From Chloroflexota bacterium (lineage in GTDB: Bacteria; Chloroflexota; Limnocylindria; P2-11E), in the NCBI GenBank assembly GCA_027310565.1, contig DAIDAP010000037.1, positions 382,163 to 446,162 of the forward strand: a stretch of 64,000 nucleotides of DNA, written 5' to 3'. Shown piece after piece: positions 23,323 to 31,151 of the stretch. The translations under genes were made by a program, and so were the position numbers. Positions within the stretch are counted from its first letter, which is position 1; every line of letters starts with the position of its first letter. A model generated the notes under the pieces. That model saw nothing but the letters and a program-made list of their open reading frames with translations. It was not told the origin of the DNA and did no database searches.

Positions 23323-24188
23323 TCGCCGCCCGCGAGCACCGCCGCGACGTCCGCGACCCGCAGGCGCGACGGATCCACGGCGAGCTCGCGACGCGACGCG
23401 AGGGCCCGCAGCACGAGCTTGCGGATGCGGCGCGCGTCGAGGCGTGTGGCGACGCAGGCCTCGGCGAGGCGGCCGAGCGCCGCGTCGTCGATGACGGCGT
23501 CCTCGACGACCTGGGTCATGGTGTCGCGGAGGATCCGGGCGCTCGCCTCGGCGTCGGGGAGCCCCATCGTCTCGACCAGGTCGGCGCGCGAGACGAACGC
23601 CGGGTCGACGCCCGCGGCGTGGTTCGTGGTCGCGACGCACAGCACGTTCGCGCACCGCCGCGAGAGCTCGTCGACACCCTCGAGCACCGCGTCGGTCGCG
23701 CGATGGACGTCGACCGGATTCGTCTCCAGCGACGCCCCGGCGCGGTCCACGGCCAGCGCCTCGACCTCGTCGAGCAGGACGATCGTCGGGCGGCCGCGCG
23801 CGGCGAGGTCGGGCAGCGTCCGCTCGAAGAGGCGGGCGACGCTCCGCTGGCTCTCGCCGAGGAGCTGCGACGGGAACGCGTGCGCGTCGATCTCGACGAA
23901 GAGGACCGGCTCGCCGAGCGCCCGGGCGGTCTGGTCGGCGAGGCCGCCCGCGAGCGTCGTCTTCCCCGTGCCCGGCGGGCCCGAGAGGATGACGAGGCCG
24001 TGCACCGGCAGGCGCACCGCGTCGACGCCCGCCCGGTGCCGCAGCGCGAACAGCGCGAAGTTGAGCAGACGCTCCTTCAGCCCGGCGGGCGCGACGATGC
24101 GCGTCCAGCGGCTCTCCCAGCCGGCGTCGGGCAGCTCGGTGAGCGCGACGACGCCCTCGACGCCGGGGGGCGGCTGCACTGGCGGCAT
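23319..24188 (-). CDS. TRIP13/Pch2-like AAA+ ATPase
   Basis: A 289-aa AAA+ ATPase. Walker A GPPGTGKT is at residues 70-77, Walker B IVLLDEVEAL at about 136-145, sensor 1 CVATTNH at about 184-190. The stretches FVEIDAHAF, LLGESQRSVARLFERTL and DPAFVSRADL follow the order and wording of TRIP13/Pch2, the ATPase that unfolds HORMA-domain proteins. The N-terminal 65 residues are a short substrate-handling region. Bacterial TRIP13 homologues are known from CBASS defence islands with HORMA and nucleotidyltransferase genes, but none is encoded here. Instead it sits between bicupin and MFS genes in a catabolic operon, suggesting another client protein. Confidence 0.85.
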   Translation of the reverse strand: MPPVQPPPGVEGVVALTELPDAGWESRWTRIVAPAGLKERLLNFALFALRHRAGVDAVRLPVHGLVILSGPPGTGKTTLAGGLADQTARALGEPVLFVEIDAHAFPSQLLGESQRSVARLFERTLPDLAARGRPTIVLLDEVEALAVDRAGASLETNPVDVHRATDAVLEGVDELSRRCANVLCVATTNHAAGVDPAFVSRADLVETMGLPDAEASARILRDTMTQVVEDAVIDDAALGRLAEACVATRLDARRIRKLVLRALASRRELAVDPSRLRVADVAAVLAGGE

Positions 24189-24196
24189 CCGGCGCC

Positions 24197-25240
24197 CTAT
24201 TCGGGACGGCCCTCGAAGTGATCGGGCCACACCACGCCGGAGAGGTCCGGCGCGTCCAGCCGCGGCGGCTCCTCGAAGAGGTCCAGCGGGTCGAGGAGGA
24301 TGCGGATCATGTCGTAGAGCGCGTCGAAGTTGTGGACGCGGATGAGACGCGCCGTCCGGTCCCGCGAGTCGTTGAAGTGCTGGTGCCACGCCCAGTGATC
24401 GACCACGATGAGGTCGCCCTGCTCCCACGTGTGGGACGCGCCGTCGATCTCGCTGTGGCCGTTCCCGGACACGACGTAGAGGAAGGCTTCGCCGCCGTGT
24501 CGGTGGCGCGACTGGTACAGCCCGGGGGCGAGCTCGTGCATGACCGCGGAGAGGCCCGCGGTGTGATAGCCGATCGACCGGTCGACGAGGAAGAGGCTGC
24601 GCGCGCCACGCTTTGTGACGAGACCACGGACGTCGTCGAACCGCGTGATGAGCCGCGCGCTCTCGGTGCCCTCCCACTGCCGCCAGAGGCGCTGCGCCCG
24701 CCGCGCGTACGGATCGTCGCCGGGTATCGAGGCGATCTGCTTCGGTCGCGGCGGGAGCTCCCGCACCGGCGTGTCGCCGCCGTCCTCGAGGAGCGCGACG
24801 CCGAACTGCTCGAGCATCGGCTGCACGCTCCAGGTATGGAACACGGCCGGGCGGTCCTCGTCGTTCCCGTGGCGGTGCCACGCCCACGACGGCAGGTGGA
24901 GCGTGTCCCACGGCTTCCAGTCGAGCCGCACGCCGTCGATCTCCGTCCACCCGCGGCCGGACTCGACGAACGCGATCGCGTCCCACGAATGGCGGTGGAC
25001 CGTCGTCGTCGTGTGCGGCGCGATCTCGTGGATCGTCGCGTCGAGGTTCATCGTCGGGCGGTCGCCGTCGCGGCCCGCGAACACGCCGCGCCGCATCCGC
25101 CGGCTCGGCACGTCGTGCATGACGACGTCCCTTCGCTTGAGGACGGTCTTGTGGTAGCGCTTCCACTCCTCGAGGAGCGACTCGCGGCGCTGCTTCTGGA
25201 CTTCGTAGTGGGTGACCTTCGTGGTCGTGACCGTCCTCAT
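24197..25240 (-). CDS. Bicupin-type cupin protein
   Basis: A 347-aa protein with two cupin domains, like gentisate 1,2-dioxygenase and related ring-cleaving or decarboxylating bicupins. First cupin: TTTTVHRHSWDAIAFVESG and PSWAWHRHGN; second: YQSRHRHGGEAFLYVVSGNG and DHWAWHQHFND. Both have histidine sets able to bind metal. The charged N-terminus (EVQKQRRESLLEEWKRY) is probably helical. It is 8 bp upstream of the AAA+ gene and overlaps the LLM gene stop (ATGA). Oxygenase activity is possible but unproven. Confidence 0.87.
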   Translation of the reverse strand: MRTVTTTKVTHYEVQKQRRESLLEEWKRYHKTVLKRRDVVMHDVPSRRMRRGVFAGRDGDRPTMNLDATIHEIAPHTTTTVHRHSWDAIAFVESGRGWTEIDGVRLDWKPWDTLHLPSWAWHRHGNDEDRPAVFHTWSVQPMLEQFGVALLEDGGDTPVRELPPRPKQIASIPGDDPYARRAQRLWRQWEGTESARLITRFDDVRGLVTKRGARSLFLVDRSIGYHTAGLSAVMHELAPGLYQSRHRHGGEAFLYVVSGNGHSEIDGASHTWEQGDLIVVDHWAWHQHFNDSRDRTARLIRVHNFDALYDMIRILLDPLDLFEEPPRLDAPDLSGVVWPDHFEGRPE

Positions 25241-26232
25241 CGCGCCGCCGCCGCCGGCTGCCGGACCCTGGGGAGGACCTCGGTCGCGAGCACCTCGATC
25301 TGCCTCAGGTAGTCGGGGAACCGCATGCGGAGGTCGAACACGAGGAGGTCGCACCCGAGCTCCTGGTAGCGCCGGATGCCGCGGACGATGTCGTCGGGCG
25401 TCCCCGCGAGGATCGAGCCGTCGAGCTCCTCGATCCGCGTGAACTCGCCGGACTTCGGCTTCACCCAGAACTTCTGCGCGTTCGCGTTCTTGATGAGGCC
25501 GGGCACGTTCAGCCGTTCGAGCGCCTCCTTCGCCGTGTCGGCGATGCTCGTCACCGGCACCGCGCCCGTCATGATCATCGGCTTGCCCTGCTCCGCGCAC
25601 ATCTCGCGGATCTTGTTCATACGGAGGCGGTACGTCGGGAAGGTGATGCGCCCCGGCAGCCAGCCCTCGCAGAAGTCCACCGCGAGCCGCGCCGCGGCGG
25701 GCGTCGCGCCGCCCCACCACACCGGGACCGGGTGGAGCGGCTGCGGCTTCAGGTCGACGTCGTCGAACGTGTAGCGGTCGCTCTTCCACTCGACCGTCTC
25801 GCCGGCCCACAGGCGCCGGGCGATGAGGACCTGCTCCCTCATCATCTGAACGCGGTCCTCCTCGGCCTGGCCGATGACCGCGAACTCGTGGTCGAACGTC
25901 CCGGCGCCGATCCCGAGGTCGAACGTCCGCCGCGTCGTCCACGAGAGCGACGCGACGCTGTAGGCCATGAGGATCGGGTGGCGGAACGGGATGATCGTCG
26001 CGGCGCCGAGGCCGATGCGCTCGGTCACGCCGGCGAGGTACGAGAGCGTGATGAACGGCTCGATGAACGTGCGGTCGGTGCCCTCCATCCCGTGAGGGTG
26101 GAAGACGAGGTGGTCGCGGACCCACAGCGAATCGAAGCCGTGGCGCTCGGCGAGGCGCGCGCCCTCGACGAGCAGGTCCTGATCCGCCTCGAGCCCGAAG
26201 TGGGGCACGAGGAGGCCGTAGCGGGTCGTCAT
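25237..26232 (-). CDS. LLM-class flavin-dependent oxidoreductase
   Basis: Luciferase-like monooxygenase family protein, 331 aa. Landmarks are RYGLLVPHFGLE at the start, ERHGFDSLWVRDHLVF, ERIGLGAATIIPFRHPI and, in the middle, PQPLHPVPVWWGGATPAAARL. The cofactor may be FMN or F420; an F420-reducing enzyme is encoded at 35232-36242, which makes F420 plausible. AAGGAG lies 7-8 nt before the ATG at 26232, just after the hairpin that separates this gene from the binding-protein gene. Likely a monooxygenase or reductase acting on the imported compound. Confidence 0.9.
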   Translation of the reverse strand: MTTRYGLLVPHFGLEADQDLLVEGARLAERHGFDSLWVRDHLVFHPHGMEGTDRTFIEPFITLSYLAGVTERIGLGAATIIPFRHPILMAYSVASLSWTTRRTFDLGIGAGTFDHEFAVIGQAEEDRVQMMREQVLIARRLWAGETVEWKSDRYTFDDVDLKPQPLHPVPVWWGGATPAAARLAVDFCEGWLPGRITFPTYRLRMNKIREMCAEQGKPMIMTGAVPVTSIADTAKEALERLNVPGLIKNANAQKFWVKPKSGEFTRIEELDGSILAGTPDDIVRGIRRYQELGCDLLVFDLRMRFPDYLRQIEVLATEVLPRVRQPAAAAR

Positions 26233-26254
26233 GTGGCAGTCTCCTTGAACGGCG

Positions 26255-26285
26255 CGGGTGCCCCCGCCCGCGGCGGGGGCACCCG
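26255..26285 (-). terminator. Strong stem-loop between binding-protein and LLM genes
   Basis: CGGGTGCCCCCGCC and GGCGGGGGCACCCG form a perfect 14-bp stem with a 3-nt loop, 17 bp downstream of the substrate-binding protein stop on the minus strand. No T-run follows; instead the ribosome site and ATG of the LLM gene come directly after. Such hairpins behind binding-protein genes commonly protect the upstream mRNA or partly end transcription, giving more binding protein than downstream enzymes. Confidence 0.7.
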
Positions 26286-26302
26286 TGGGATGTCGAGCGT
26301 CG

Positions 26303-27376
26303 CTAGTCGCCGACGGTCGTCGGCGCCCCGATCTTCTTGTAGAAGCCGTTGTCCTTGAGCTTGTTCAAGAAGCTGAGGTCGTAGGTCTTCGTGACATCGA
26401 CGTTGGCCACGGCAGGGTTGACCGCCGCCAGCGTGTCGCGCGGCGCGATGAACGCCTGCTGGTCGAAGAGCATCGCACGGCTGCCGTAGGTGAGGAAGTC
26501 GTTCACCCGCGTCGCCGCGGCGTCCTCCTTGACCTGCGTGAACTCGGCGAACTTCGTGATCGCGGTCTTGGTGTCCGTCCACATCGAGTTCTGCGCCTCG
26601 AGCGCCGCCGCGACCACGACCAGGACGGTGTTCGGATTCTTCTGGATGAAGTCGGCCTTGGCCATGAGCCCGCTGCGGCCCCAGGGGAGCTTGCTCGCCT
26701 TCACGTCCACGAGGACGTTGAACCCGAGGGGCTCGAGCTCCGTCTTGCGCACGATCTCGAGCGGAGCGCACGCGATGGAGCCGGCCTTGAGCGCCGCGAG
26801 GCGCGCGGACTCGCCGCCGACCTGCTGGATCGTGACGTCCTTCGACGTCAGCCCGAGCGCCTTGAGGCTGAGCAGGACCGAGCCGTGCGACGTCCCGCCG
26901 AACGTGCTGACGGCCACGATCTTCCCCTTCACGTCGGCGGCGGTCTTGATGTCCTTGCCGCAGAAGAACCCGTCGGTGATGTAGAGACCGTTCATCGAGA
27001 CGAGCTTGATCGGCGTGTCGGTGGTCACCGACGTCACCGCGACGGCCGCGCTCCCGACGAAGAAGTCGAGCTGCCCCGCCACGAGCGACTGCAGCGCCTT
27101 CCCGTCGCCCTCGAAGCCGGTGATCTCGACGCTGAGCCCGTACTTCTGGTAGATCCCGATCATGTCGGCGAGCTTCTCCGCGAACTGGATCGGCTCCGTC
27201 GGCGCGCTGAGCCCGATGCGGACCTTCGTGAGCTCGGGCTTCGGCAGCTGGCCCGCGGCCGCGCTCGGCGATGCCGCCGACGTCGGTGCGACCGACGCCG
27301 CCGGCGTCCCGCCGCACGCCGCGAGCGCGAGCCCCACGACGACGAGCGACGAGAGCGCACGCGTGTACCTCGACAT
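26303..27376 (-). CDS. ABC importer substrate-binding lipoprotein, NMT1/SsuA type
   Basis: A 357-aa periplasmic or surface binding protein. The signal ends in a lipobox (GLALAAC, Cys21), followed by an Ala/Ser/Pro-rich linker and an NMT1/SsuA-like domain (VRIGLSAPTEPIQFAEKLAD start, FFVGSAAVAVTS, VKGKIVAVSTFGGTSHGS). Such proteins bind taurine, sulfonates, nitrate or thiamine precursors. The matching permeases and ATPase are probably those at 32749-35227, in another operon. The ATG at 27376 gives a clean signal peptide; a GTG three codons earlier is possible. First gene of the operon running to the M20 gene. Confidence 0.9.
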   Translation of the reverse strand: MSRYTRALSSLVVVGLALAACGGTPAASVAPTSAASPSAAAGQLPKPELTKVRIGLSAPTEPIQFAEKLADMIGIYQKYGLSVEITGFEGDGKALQSLVAGQLDFFVGSAAVAVTSVTTDTPIKLVSMNGLYITDGFFCGKDIKTAADVKGKIVAVSTFGGTSHGSVLLSLKALGLTSKDVTIQQVGGESARLAALKAGSIACAPLEIVRKTELEPLGFNVLVDVKASKLPWGRSGLMAKADFIQKNPNTVLVVVAAALEAQNSMWTDTKTAITKFAEFTQVKEDAAATRVNDFLTYGSRAMLFDQQAFIAPRDTLAAVNPAVANVDVTKTYDLSFLNKLKDNGFYKKIGAPTTVGD

Positions 27377-27430
27377 GGGTGACACCTCATTCCTCTCCCA
27401 CCTGGGGTGGCTTCTCCGGCCGGGCGGGAC

Positions 27431-27459
27431 TGTAGCCGAATTCTGTCGTATCGTCTACA
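27431..27459. promoter_or_regulatory. Divergent promoter region with TGTAG/CTACA inverted repeat
   Basis: The 99 bp between the binding-protein and hydrolase genes are AT-richer than their surroundings. TGTAG (27431-27435) and CTACA (27455-27459) form an inverted repeat with 19-bp spacing, and TACAAA at 27456-27461 could serve as a weak -10 for the hydrolase gene. A GntR-type repressor site is possible; the spacing is wider than usual. Confidence 0.3.
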
Positions 27460-27475
27460 AATTCCCGCAAAGCAG

Positions 27476-28330
27476 ATGCACTCTCGCGCCACCGGGGCCG
27501 CGCGCGGCGGCTCGCTGGAGGTGCGCGGCCACCCCATCGCGTTCGAGCTGCGGGGCACCGGCGCGCCCCTCCTGCTCGTCGCGGGTACGGGCTATCCGGC
27601 CGCGACCTGGCCGCCGGGCATCCTCGACGCGCTCGCCGCCCGGCACACCGTCCTCACGTTCGACCACCGCGGCACCGGGGGCACGCCGTCGTCCGCGGAC
27701 CGCTACTCGACGCGGCTCTTCGCGGACGACGCCCTCGGCCTCCTCGACGGGCTCGGCCTCGAGCCGGCGCACGTCGTCGGGCACTCCATGGGCGGGCGCG
27801 TCGCGCAGTGGATGGCCCTCGAGCGCCGGGAGCGGGTGCGCAGCCTCGTCCTCGCCGCGACCGGGCCGGGGCAGTTCCGCGCCGATCGCCCCGTGACGCG
27901 AGGTGTGCCGGTGCACACGGCCGTCGAGCTCGTCGAGAAGGGCTACGAGCGCTACATGCGCGACCACATCCGCGGGACGTTCTTCACGCCGGAGTTCGCC
28001 ACGGCGCATCCCGAGGTCGTCGAGTGGCTGCACGAGGCGTTCTGGCGCGAACGCCCCGATCTGGAGGGCTACCTGCGGCACGTCGTCGCGCGCCAGGAGC
28101 ACCAGACCGCCGAGCGGCTCGCGGAGATCGGCGTGCCGACGCTGGTGCTCGTCGGCGACCGCGACACGGCCGCGATGGGGACGGGCATGCACACCGAGCA
28201 GTCCGACTTCCTGCTGGCCCGGATCCCGGGCGCGGCCAAGCGCGTGATCGCCGGCGCCGCGCACGGCTACTTCTGGCAGATGCCGGACGAGACGGCCCGC
28301 GCGATCCTGGAGTGGACCGCGGCGCACTGA
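27476..28330 (+). CDS. Alpha/beta hydrolase
   Basis: A 284-aa alpha/beta hydrolase. The nucleophile elbow GHSMGG follows LGLEPAHVV; the oxyanion region is LLLVAGTGYPAATW with FDHRGTGGTP. The acid lies in LVLVGDRDTA and the catalytic histidine in AGAAHGYFWQ. The ATG at 27476 removes an unlikely N-terminal extension. It is divergent from the binding-protein operon and convergent with the P450 gene (16 bp apart). It may be an esterase, C-C hydrolase or lactonase. Confidence 0.9.
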   Translation: MHSRATGAARGGSLEVRGHPIAFELRGTGAPLLLVAGTGYPAATWPPGILDALAARHTVLTFDHRGTGGTPSSADRYSTRLFADDALGLLDGLGLEPAHVVGHSMGGRVAQWMALERRERVRSLVLAATGPGQFRADRPVTRGVPVHTAVELVEKGYERYMRDHIRGTFFTPEFATAHPEVVEWLHEAFWRERPDLEGYLRHVVARQEHQTAERLAEIGVPTLVLVGDRDTAAMGTGMHTEQSDFLLARIPGAAKRVIAGAAHGYFWQMPDETARAILEWTAAH

Positions 28331-28346
28331 CGACGCGGGGCCGGAC

Positions 28347-29612
28347 TCAGCCGCCCGCGTCCGGCCTCCGCTCGAACGCGACCGGATAGCGCAGCCAGCG
28401 CGTGAACCGCGCGGTGCGGGGATCGCGCTCCGGCGCGCGCTCGGGATCGGGGCGTACCCCCCGCCGTGCGACCGCCTGGAGCTCCAGCGCGACGAGCCCG
28501 TACACGTGGTCGTCGTCGACGCTGAACGTCGGCGGCACCGGGAAGCCCGCGCCCACCGCACGCCCGGGACACTGGTGGGGACCGCCGCCGAACGAGAGGC
28601 CCCAGCGCGGCACGCTCGCGTCGAGGATCCGGTCCGGATCGAACGCGTCGGCCGTGGGCCCGAACGCGCGCGCGTCGCGGTTGCCCGTCTCGAGATCGAG
28701 CACGACGAGCGCGTCCTTCGGGATGCGCACGCCGGCGACCGTGGTGTCGGACTCCGCGCGCCGCTTGGCCTTCGGCGTCGTCGGCCGCAGGCGCAGGGTC
28801 TCCTGCACCACGCGCTGGGCGAAGAGCGTGTCCGAGGCGATCCGCTCGAGCAGCCGGCCGGCGTCGGGTCGAGCGAAGACGATGTCGAGCGCGTTCACCA
28901 GCGTCTGCGCGCTGGTGTGCGTCCCGCCCTGGAGGTACGTCGCGACCTCGCGGACCAGGCGCCCGCCGTCGCCGAGGACGAGCGAGGGATCGTCGCGGTG
29001 CAGCAGCAGCACGGTGAGGATGTCCTGCGGGAGCTCGTCCTCCCGAGCGTCGCCGCGCCGCACCGCGTCGACGAGCGCGGCGCGCCGCTCCCGCGCCGGA
29101 CGCACGAACTCGCGCTCGAACTCCGCGTACGCCGCGCGGACGAGCCCGCGGACCGCGTCGGGGTCCCTCGCGTCGAGGATGGCCGCGCCCTGGGAGAACG
29201 CGTCGACGAGCCGCACCAGCCGCCGCAGCTCGTCGAGCGAGGACGGATCGCACTCGATCCCGGCACGGCGGGCCGCGAGGACGACGGACAGCGTCTCGCC
29301 GATCGCGAAGAGGTCGACGCGGTCCCCGTCGATGAGCCGATCGAGGAGATCGGCCATCACGGCCGGGAAGAGGTCGCGCTCGTAGAGCCGCAGGACCTCG
29401 GCGCGGAACCGGGTGTTCTCGACGCGCCGGCGCGCGCGGTGCGCGGCACCGTGCTGGACGCTCACGATCCCCTCGCGGATGTTGCCCTCGTCGTAGCTCC
29501 GCCGGTCGAAGCTCCGCGAGAGGTTGGGGTCGAAGAGCGCCTCGCGGATGTCCTCGTAGCGCTCGAACGTGATCGTCGCCGTGGGCCGCGCGCCGGCGCC
29601 GTCCCCGCTCAC
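28347..29612 (-). CDS. Cytochrome P450
   Basis: A 421-aa soluble bacterial P450. The I-helix reads GGTHTSAQT, the K-helix motif ETLRLRP is present, and the haem-binding loop is FGGGPHQCPGR with the thiolate Cys near residue 346. Between this loop and the L-helix (GLVALELQAV) lie about 18 extra residues rich in Pro, Val and Asp, where most P450s run directly into the helix. The GTG start overlaps the stop of the ferredoxin gene (GTGA), which supplies the likely electron donor. No ferredoxin reductase gene is in the window. Probably oxidises an imported compound. Confidence 0.92.
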   Translation of the reverse strand: MSGDGAGARPTATITFERYEDIREALFDPNLSRSFDRRSYDEGNIREGIVSVQHGAAHRARRRVENTRFRAEVLRLYERDLFPAVMADLLDRLIDGDRVDLFAIGETLSVVLAARRAGIECDPSSLDELRRLVRLVDAFSQGAAILDARDPDAVRGLVRAAYAEFEREFVRPARERRAALVDAVRRGDAREDELPQDILTVLLLHRDDPSLVLGDGGRLVREVATYLQGGTHTSAQTLVNALDIVFARPDAGRLLERIASDTLFAQRVVQETLRLRPTTPKAKRRAESDTTVAGVRIPKDALVVLDLETGNRDARAFGPTADAFDPDRILDASVPRWGLSFGGGPHQCPGRAVGAGFPVPPTFSVDDDHVYGLVALELQAVARRGVRPDPERAPERDPRTARFTRWLRYPVAFERRPDAGG

Positions 29613-29827
29613 GTCCCGCTCCGGAGGGCGATCGCGCGCGTCGGGCAGGCGTGGGCGGCCTCCTCGAGCACCCCGCGGTCGACCCGCGCGGCCTCGGGCC
29701 GGGGGACCGACACGCCGCGCGACTCGTCGATGCGGAACGCCGCCGGCGCGATGCGCGCGCATTCCCCGGTCCCGATGCACAGCTCGGGATCGACGCGCAC
29801 GCGCACGCGCACGCCGGCGCCGCTCAC
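29609..29827 (-). CDS. Small ferredoxin, probably [3Fe-4S]
   Basis: A 72-aa ferredoxin of the type that accompanies bacterial P450s. Three cysteines are seen: Cys17 and Cys23 in CIGTGEC, and one in ACPTRAI near residue 62, the pattern for a [3Fe-4S] cluster. The GTG start overlaps the MFS stop and the gene overlaps the P450 start, so the pair is co-translated. Confidence 0.9.
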   Translation of the reverse strand: MSGAGVRVRVRVDPELCIGTGECARIAPAAFRIDESRGVSVPRPEAARVDRGVLEEAAHACPTRAIALRSGT

Positions 29828-31068
29828 GGCGCCGTCCGCGCCGCCGCCCCGAGCGGCCCGGCGGCCTCGCGGTCGAGGCCGCGCCAGGCCGCGCGGATCG
29901 CGACGAGGCCGACCGGTACGAGCGCGATCGCGCCGAGGAACGCCGCGGCGGCGCCGAACGCACCCGCGAGCGCGCCGGCGCCGAGCGCGGTGAAGGGCCG
30001 GTTGCCGAGGTGCGACATCTGGTGGAGCGCGAGGACGCGCCCGCGCACCGCGTCGGGCACCTCGGTCTGCAGCGTGCCGGCGAGCACCGGGAAGCAGAGC
30101 GAGAAGCCGGACCCGACGAGCGCGACCGCGAGCGAGGCCGTGAGGAGGTCCGTGGCGTTCGCGGCCGCGAGGAGCCCGGCGAGCTGGAAGACGAGACCGA
30201 CCGGCGCGGCGACGCGCGGGCGGCCACGGCGGCCGACGACGACCGACGCCACGATCCCCGCCGCCATGCCCACGCTCTGGGCGGCGACGATGAGCCCCGC
30301 GTCGGCGGCCGGACGATCGAGCCGCGTGGACACCAGCGCGGGAGCCGCCGTGCGCACCACCTCGACGATCGCGCTCGTCGAGATCGTCGCGAGCAGCACC
30401 GGCAGGATCCACGGCTGTGCCCGCACGTAGGCGAGCGGGCCCGAGCGACCGGCGCCCTCCGTGGCGCGCGCGGCGGCGCCCGCGACGCGCCGGGAGTAGA
30501 GGTAGAGGACCGCGGCGATCGGCGCGAGATACGTCGCGGCGTTGATCGAGAAGGCCCAGCCGAACCCGACCGTGGCGAGGAGCGCCGTGGCGAGCAGCGG
30601 GCCGACGAGCTGGGCGAGGATGAACTGCAGCGTGTTCAGGCTCACGGCCTCGGCAAGCTGCGCGCGCGGGACGAGGGCGGGGAGGATGGCCGTCATCGAC
30701 GGCTTCGCGATCGCCCACGAGGTCTGGAGGAGGAACGCCGTCGCGATGACGTGCACCTCGGCCGTGGCGCCGGCGATCGTCAGCGCGGCGAGGCCGGCCG
30801 CGACCGTGAGCGAACCGACGTGCGTCACGACGATCACCAGACGACGGTCGAAGCGGTCCGAGATGACCCCGCCGAAGACGGACAGGAGCAGGATCGGGAG
30901 GAACGACGCGAAGTTCAGGATGCCGACGGCGAGCGCCGAGCCGGTCCGCTCGTACACGAAGACCGCGCCCGCCACGTTCTGGAGCCAGGTCCCGACGTTC
31001 GAGACGAGACCGCCGGACCAGTACACCGCGAAGAGCGGATGAGCGAAGGGCCCGAGCCGGACGCGCAC
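29824..31068 (-). CDS. MFS transporter, MFS_3 / EntS-like
   Basis: A major facilitator of about 414 aa with 11-12 helices. Landmarks are FAVYWSGGLVSNVGTWLQNV near the start and GGVISDRFDRRLVI in loop 2-3. SGFSLCFPVLAGTLQTEVPD with VRGRVLALHQM near the end is characteristic of the EntS-like group of exporters. The GTG at 31068 is preferred because the family motif starts about 15 residues later; the frame stays open to 31170. First gene of the MFS-ferredoxin-P450 operon, divergent from the GntR regulator, so it is probably controlled by that protein. Confidence 0.88.
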   Translation of the reverse strand: MRVRLGPFAHPLFAVYWSGGLVSNVGTWLQNVAGAVFVYERTGSALAVGILNFASFLPILLLSVFGGVISDRFDRRLVIVVTHVGSLTVAAGLAALTIAGATAEVHVIATAFLLQTSWAIAKPSMTAILPALVPRAQLAEAVSLNTLQFILAQLVGPLLATALLATVGFGWAFSINAATYLAPIAAVLYLYSRRVAGAAARATEGAGRSGPLAYVRAQPWILPVLLATISTSAIVEVVRTAAPALVSTRLDRPAADAGLIVAAQSVGMAAGIVASVVVGRRGRPRVAAPVGLVFQLAGLLAAANATDLLTASLAVALVGSGFSLCFPVLAGTLQTEVPDAVRGRVLALHQMSHLGNRPFTALGAGALAGAFGAAAAFLGAIALVPVGLVAIRAAWRGLDREAAGPLGAAARTAP

Positions 31069-31116
31069 CGGGACATTGTCAGCATCCGCGCCGAAGGCGC
31101 GCAACGCTGCGACCCG

Positions 31117-31128
31117 TTGTGCATACAA
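31117..31128. promoter_or_regulatory. Candidate GntR/FCD operator
   Basis: TTGTGCATACAA lies in the divergent region between the MFS and GntR genes, 24 bp before the GntR ATG. The outer TTGT and ACAA are inverted, as in sites of FCD-type GntR proteins such as TTGTATACAA. Autoregulation by the adjacent gene is the simplest reading. Confidence 0.45.
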
Positions 31129-31151
31129 TCGGAGCGACCTGGGATGACACG

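Noticed and set aside
23319-24188. CBASS-type defence system around the TRIP13-like ATPase
   Set aside because: No CD-NTase, HORMA protein, or effector nuclease is encoded within 20 kb on either side; the neighbours are transport and catabolic genes.
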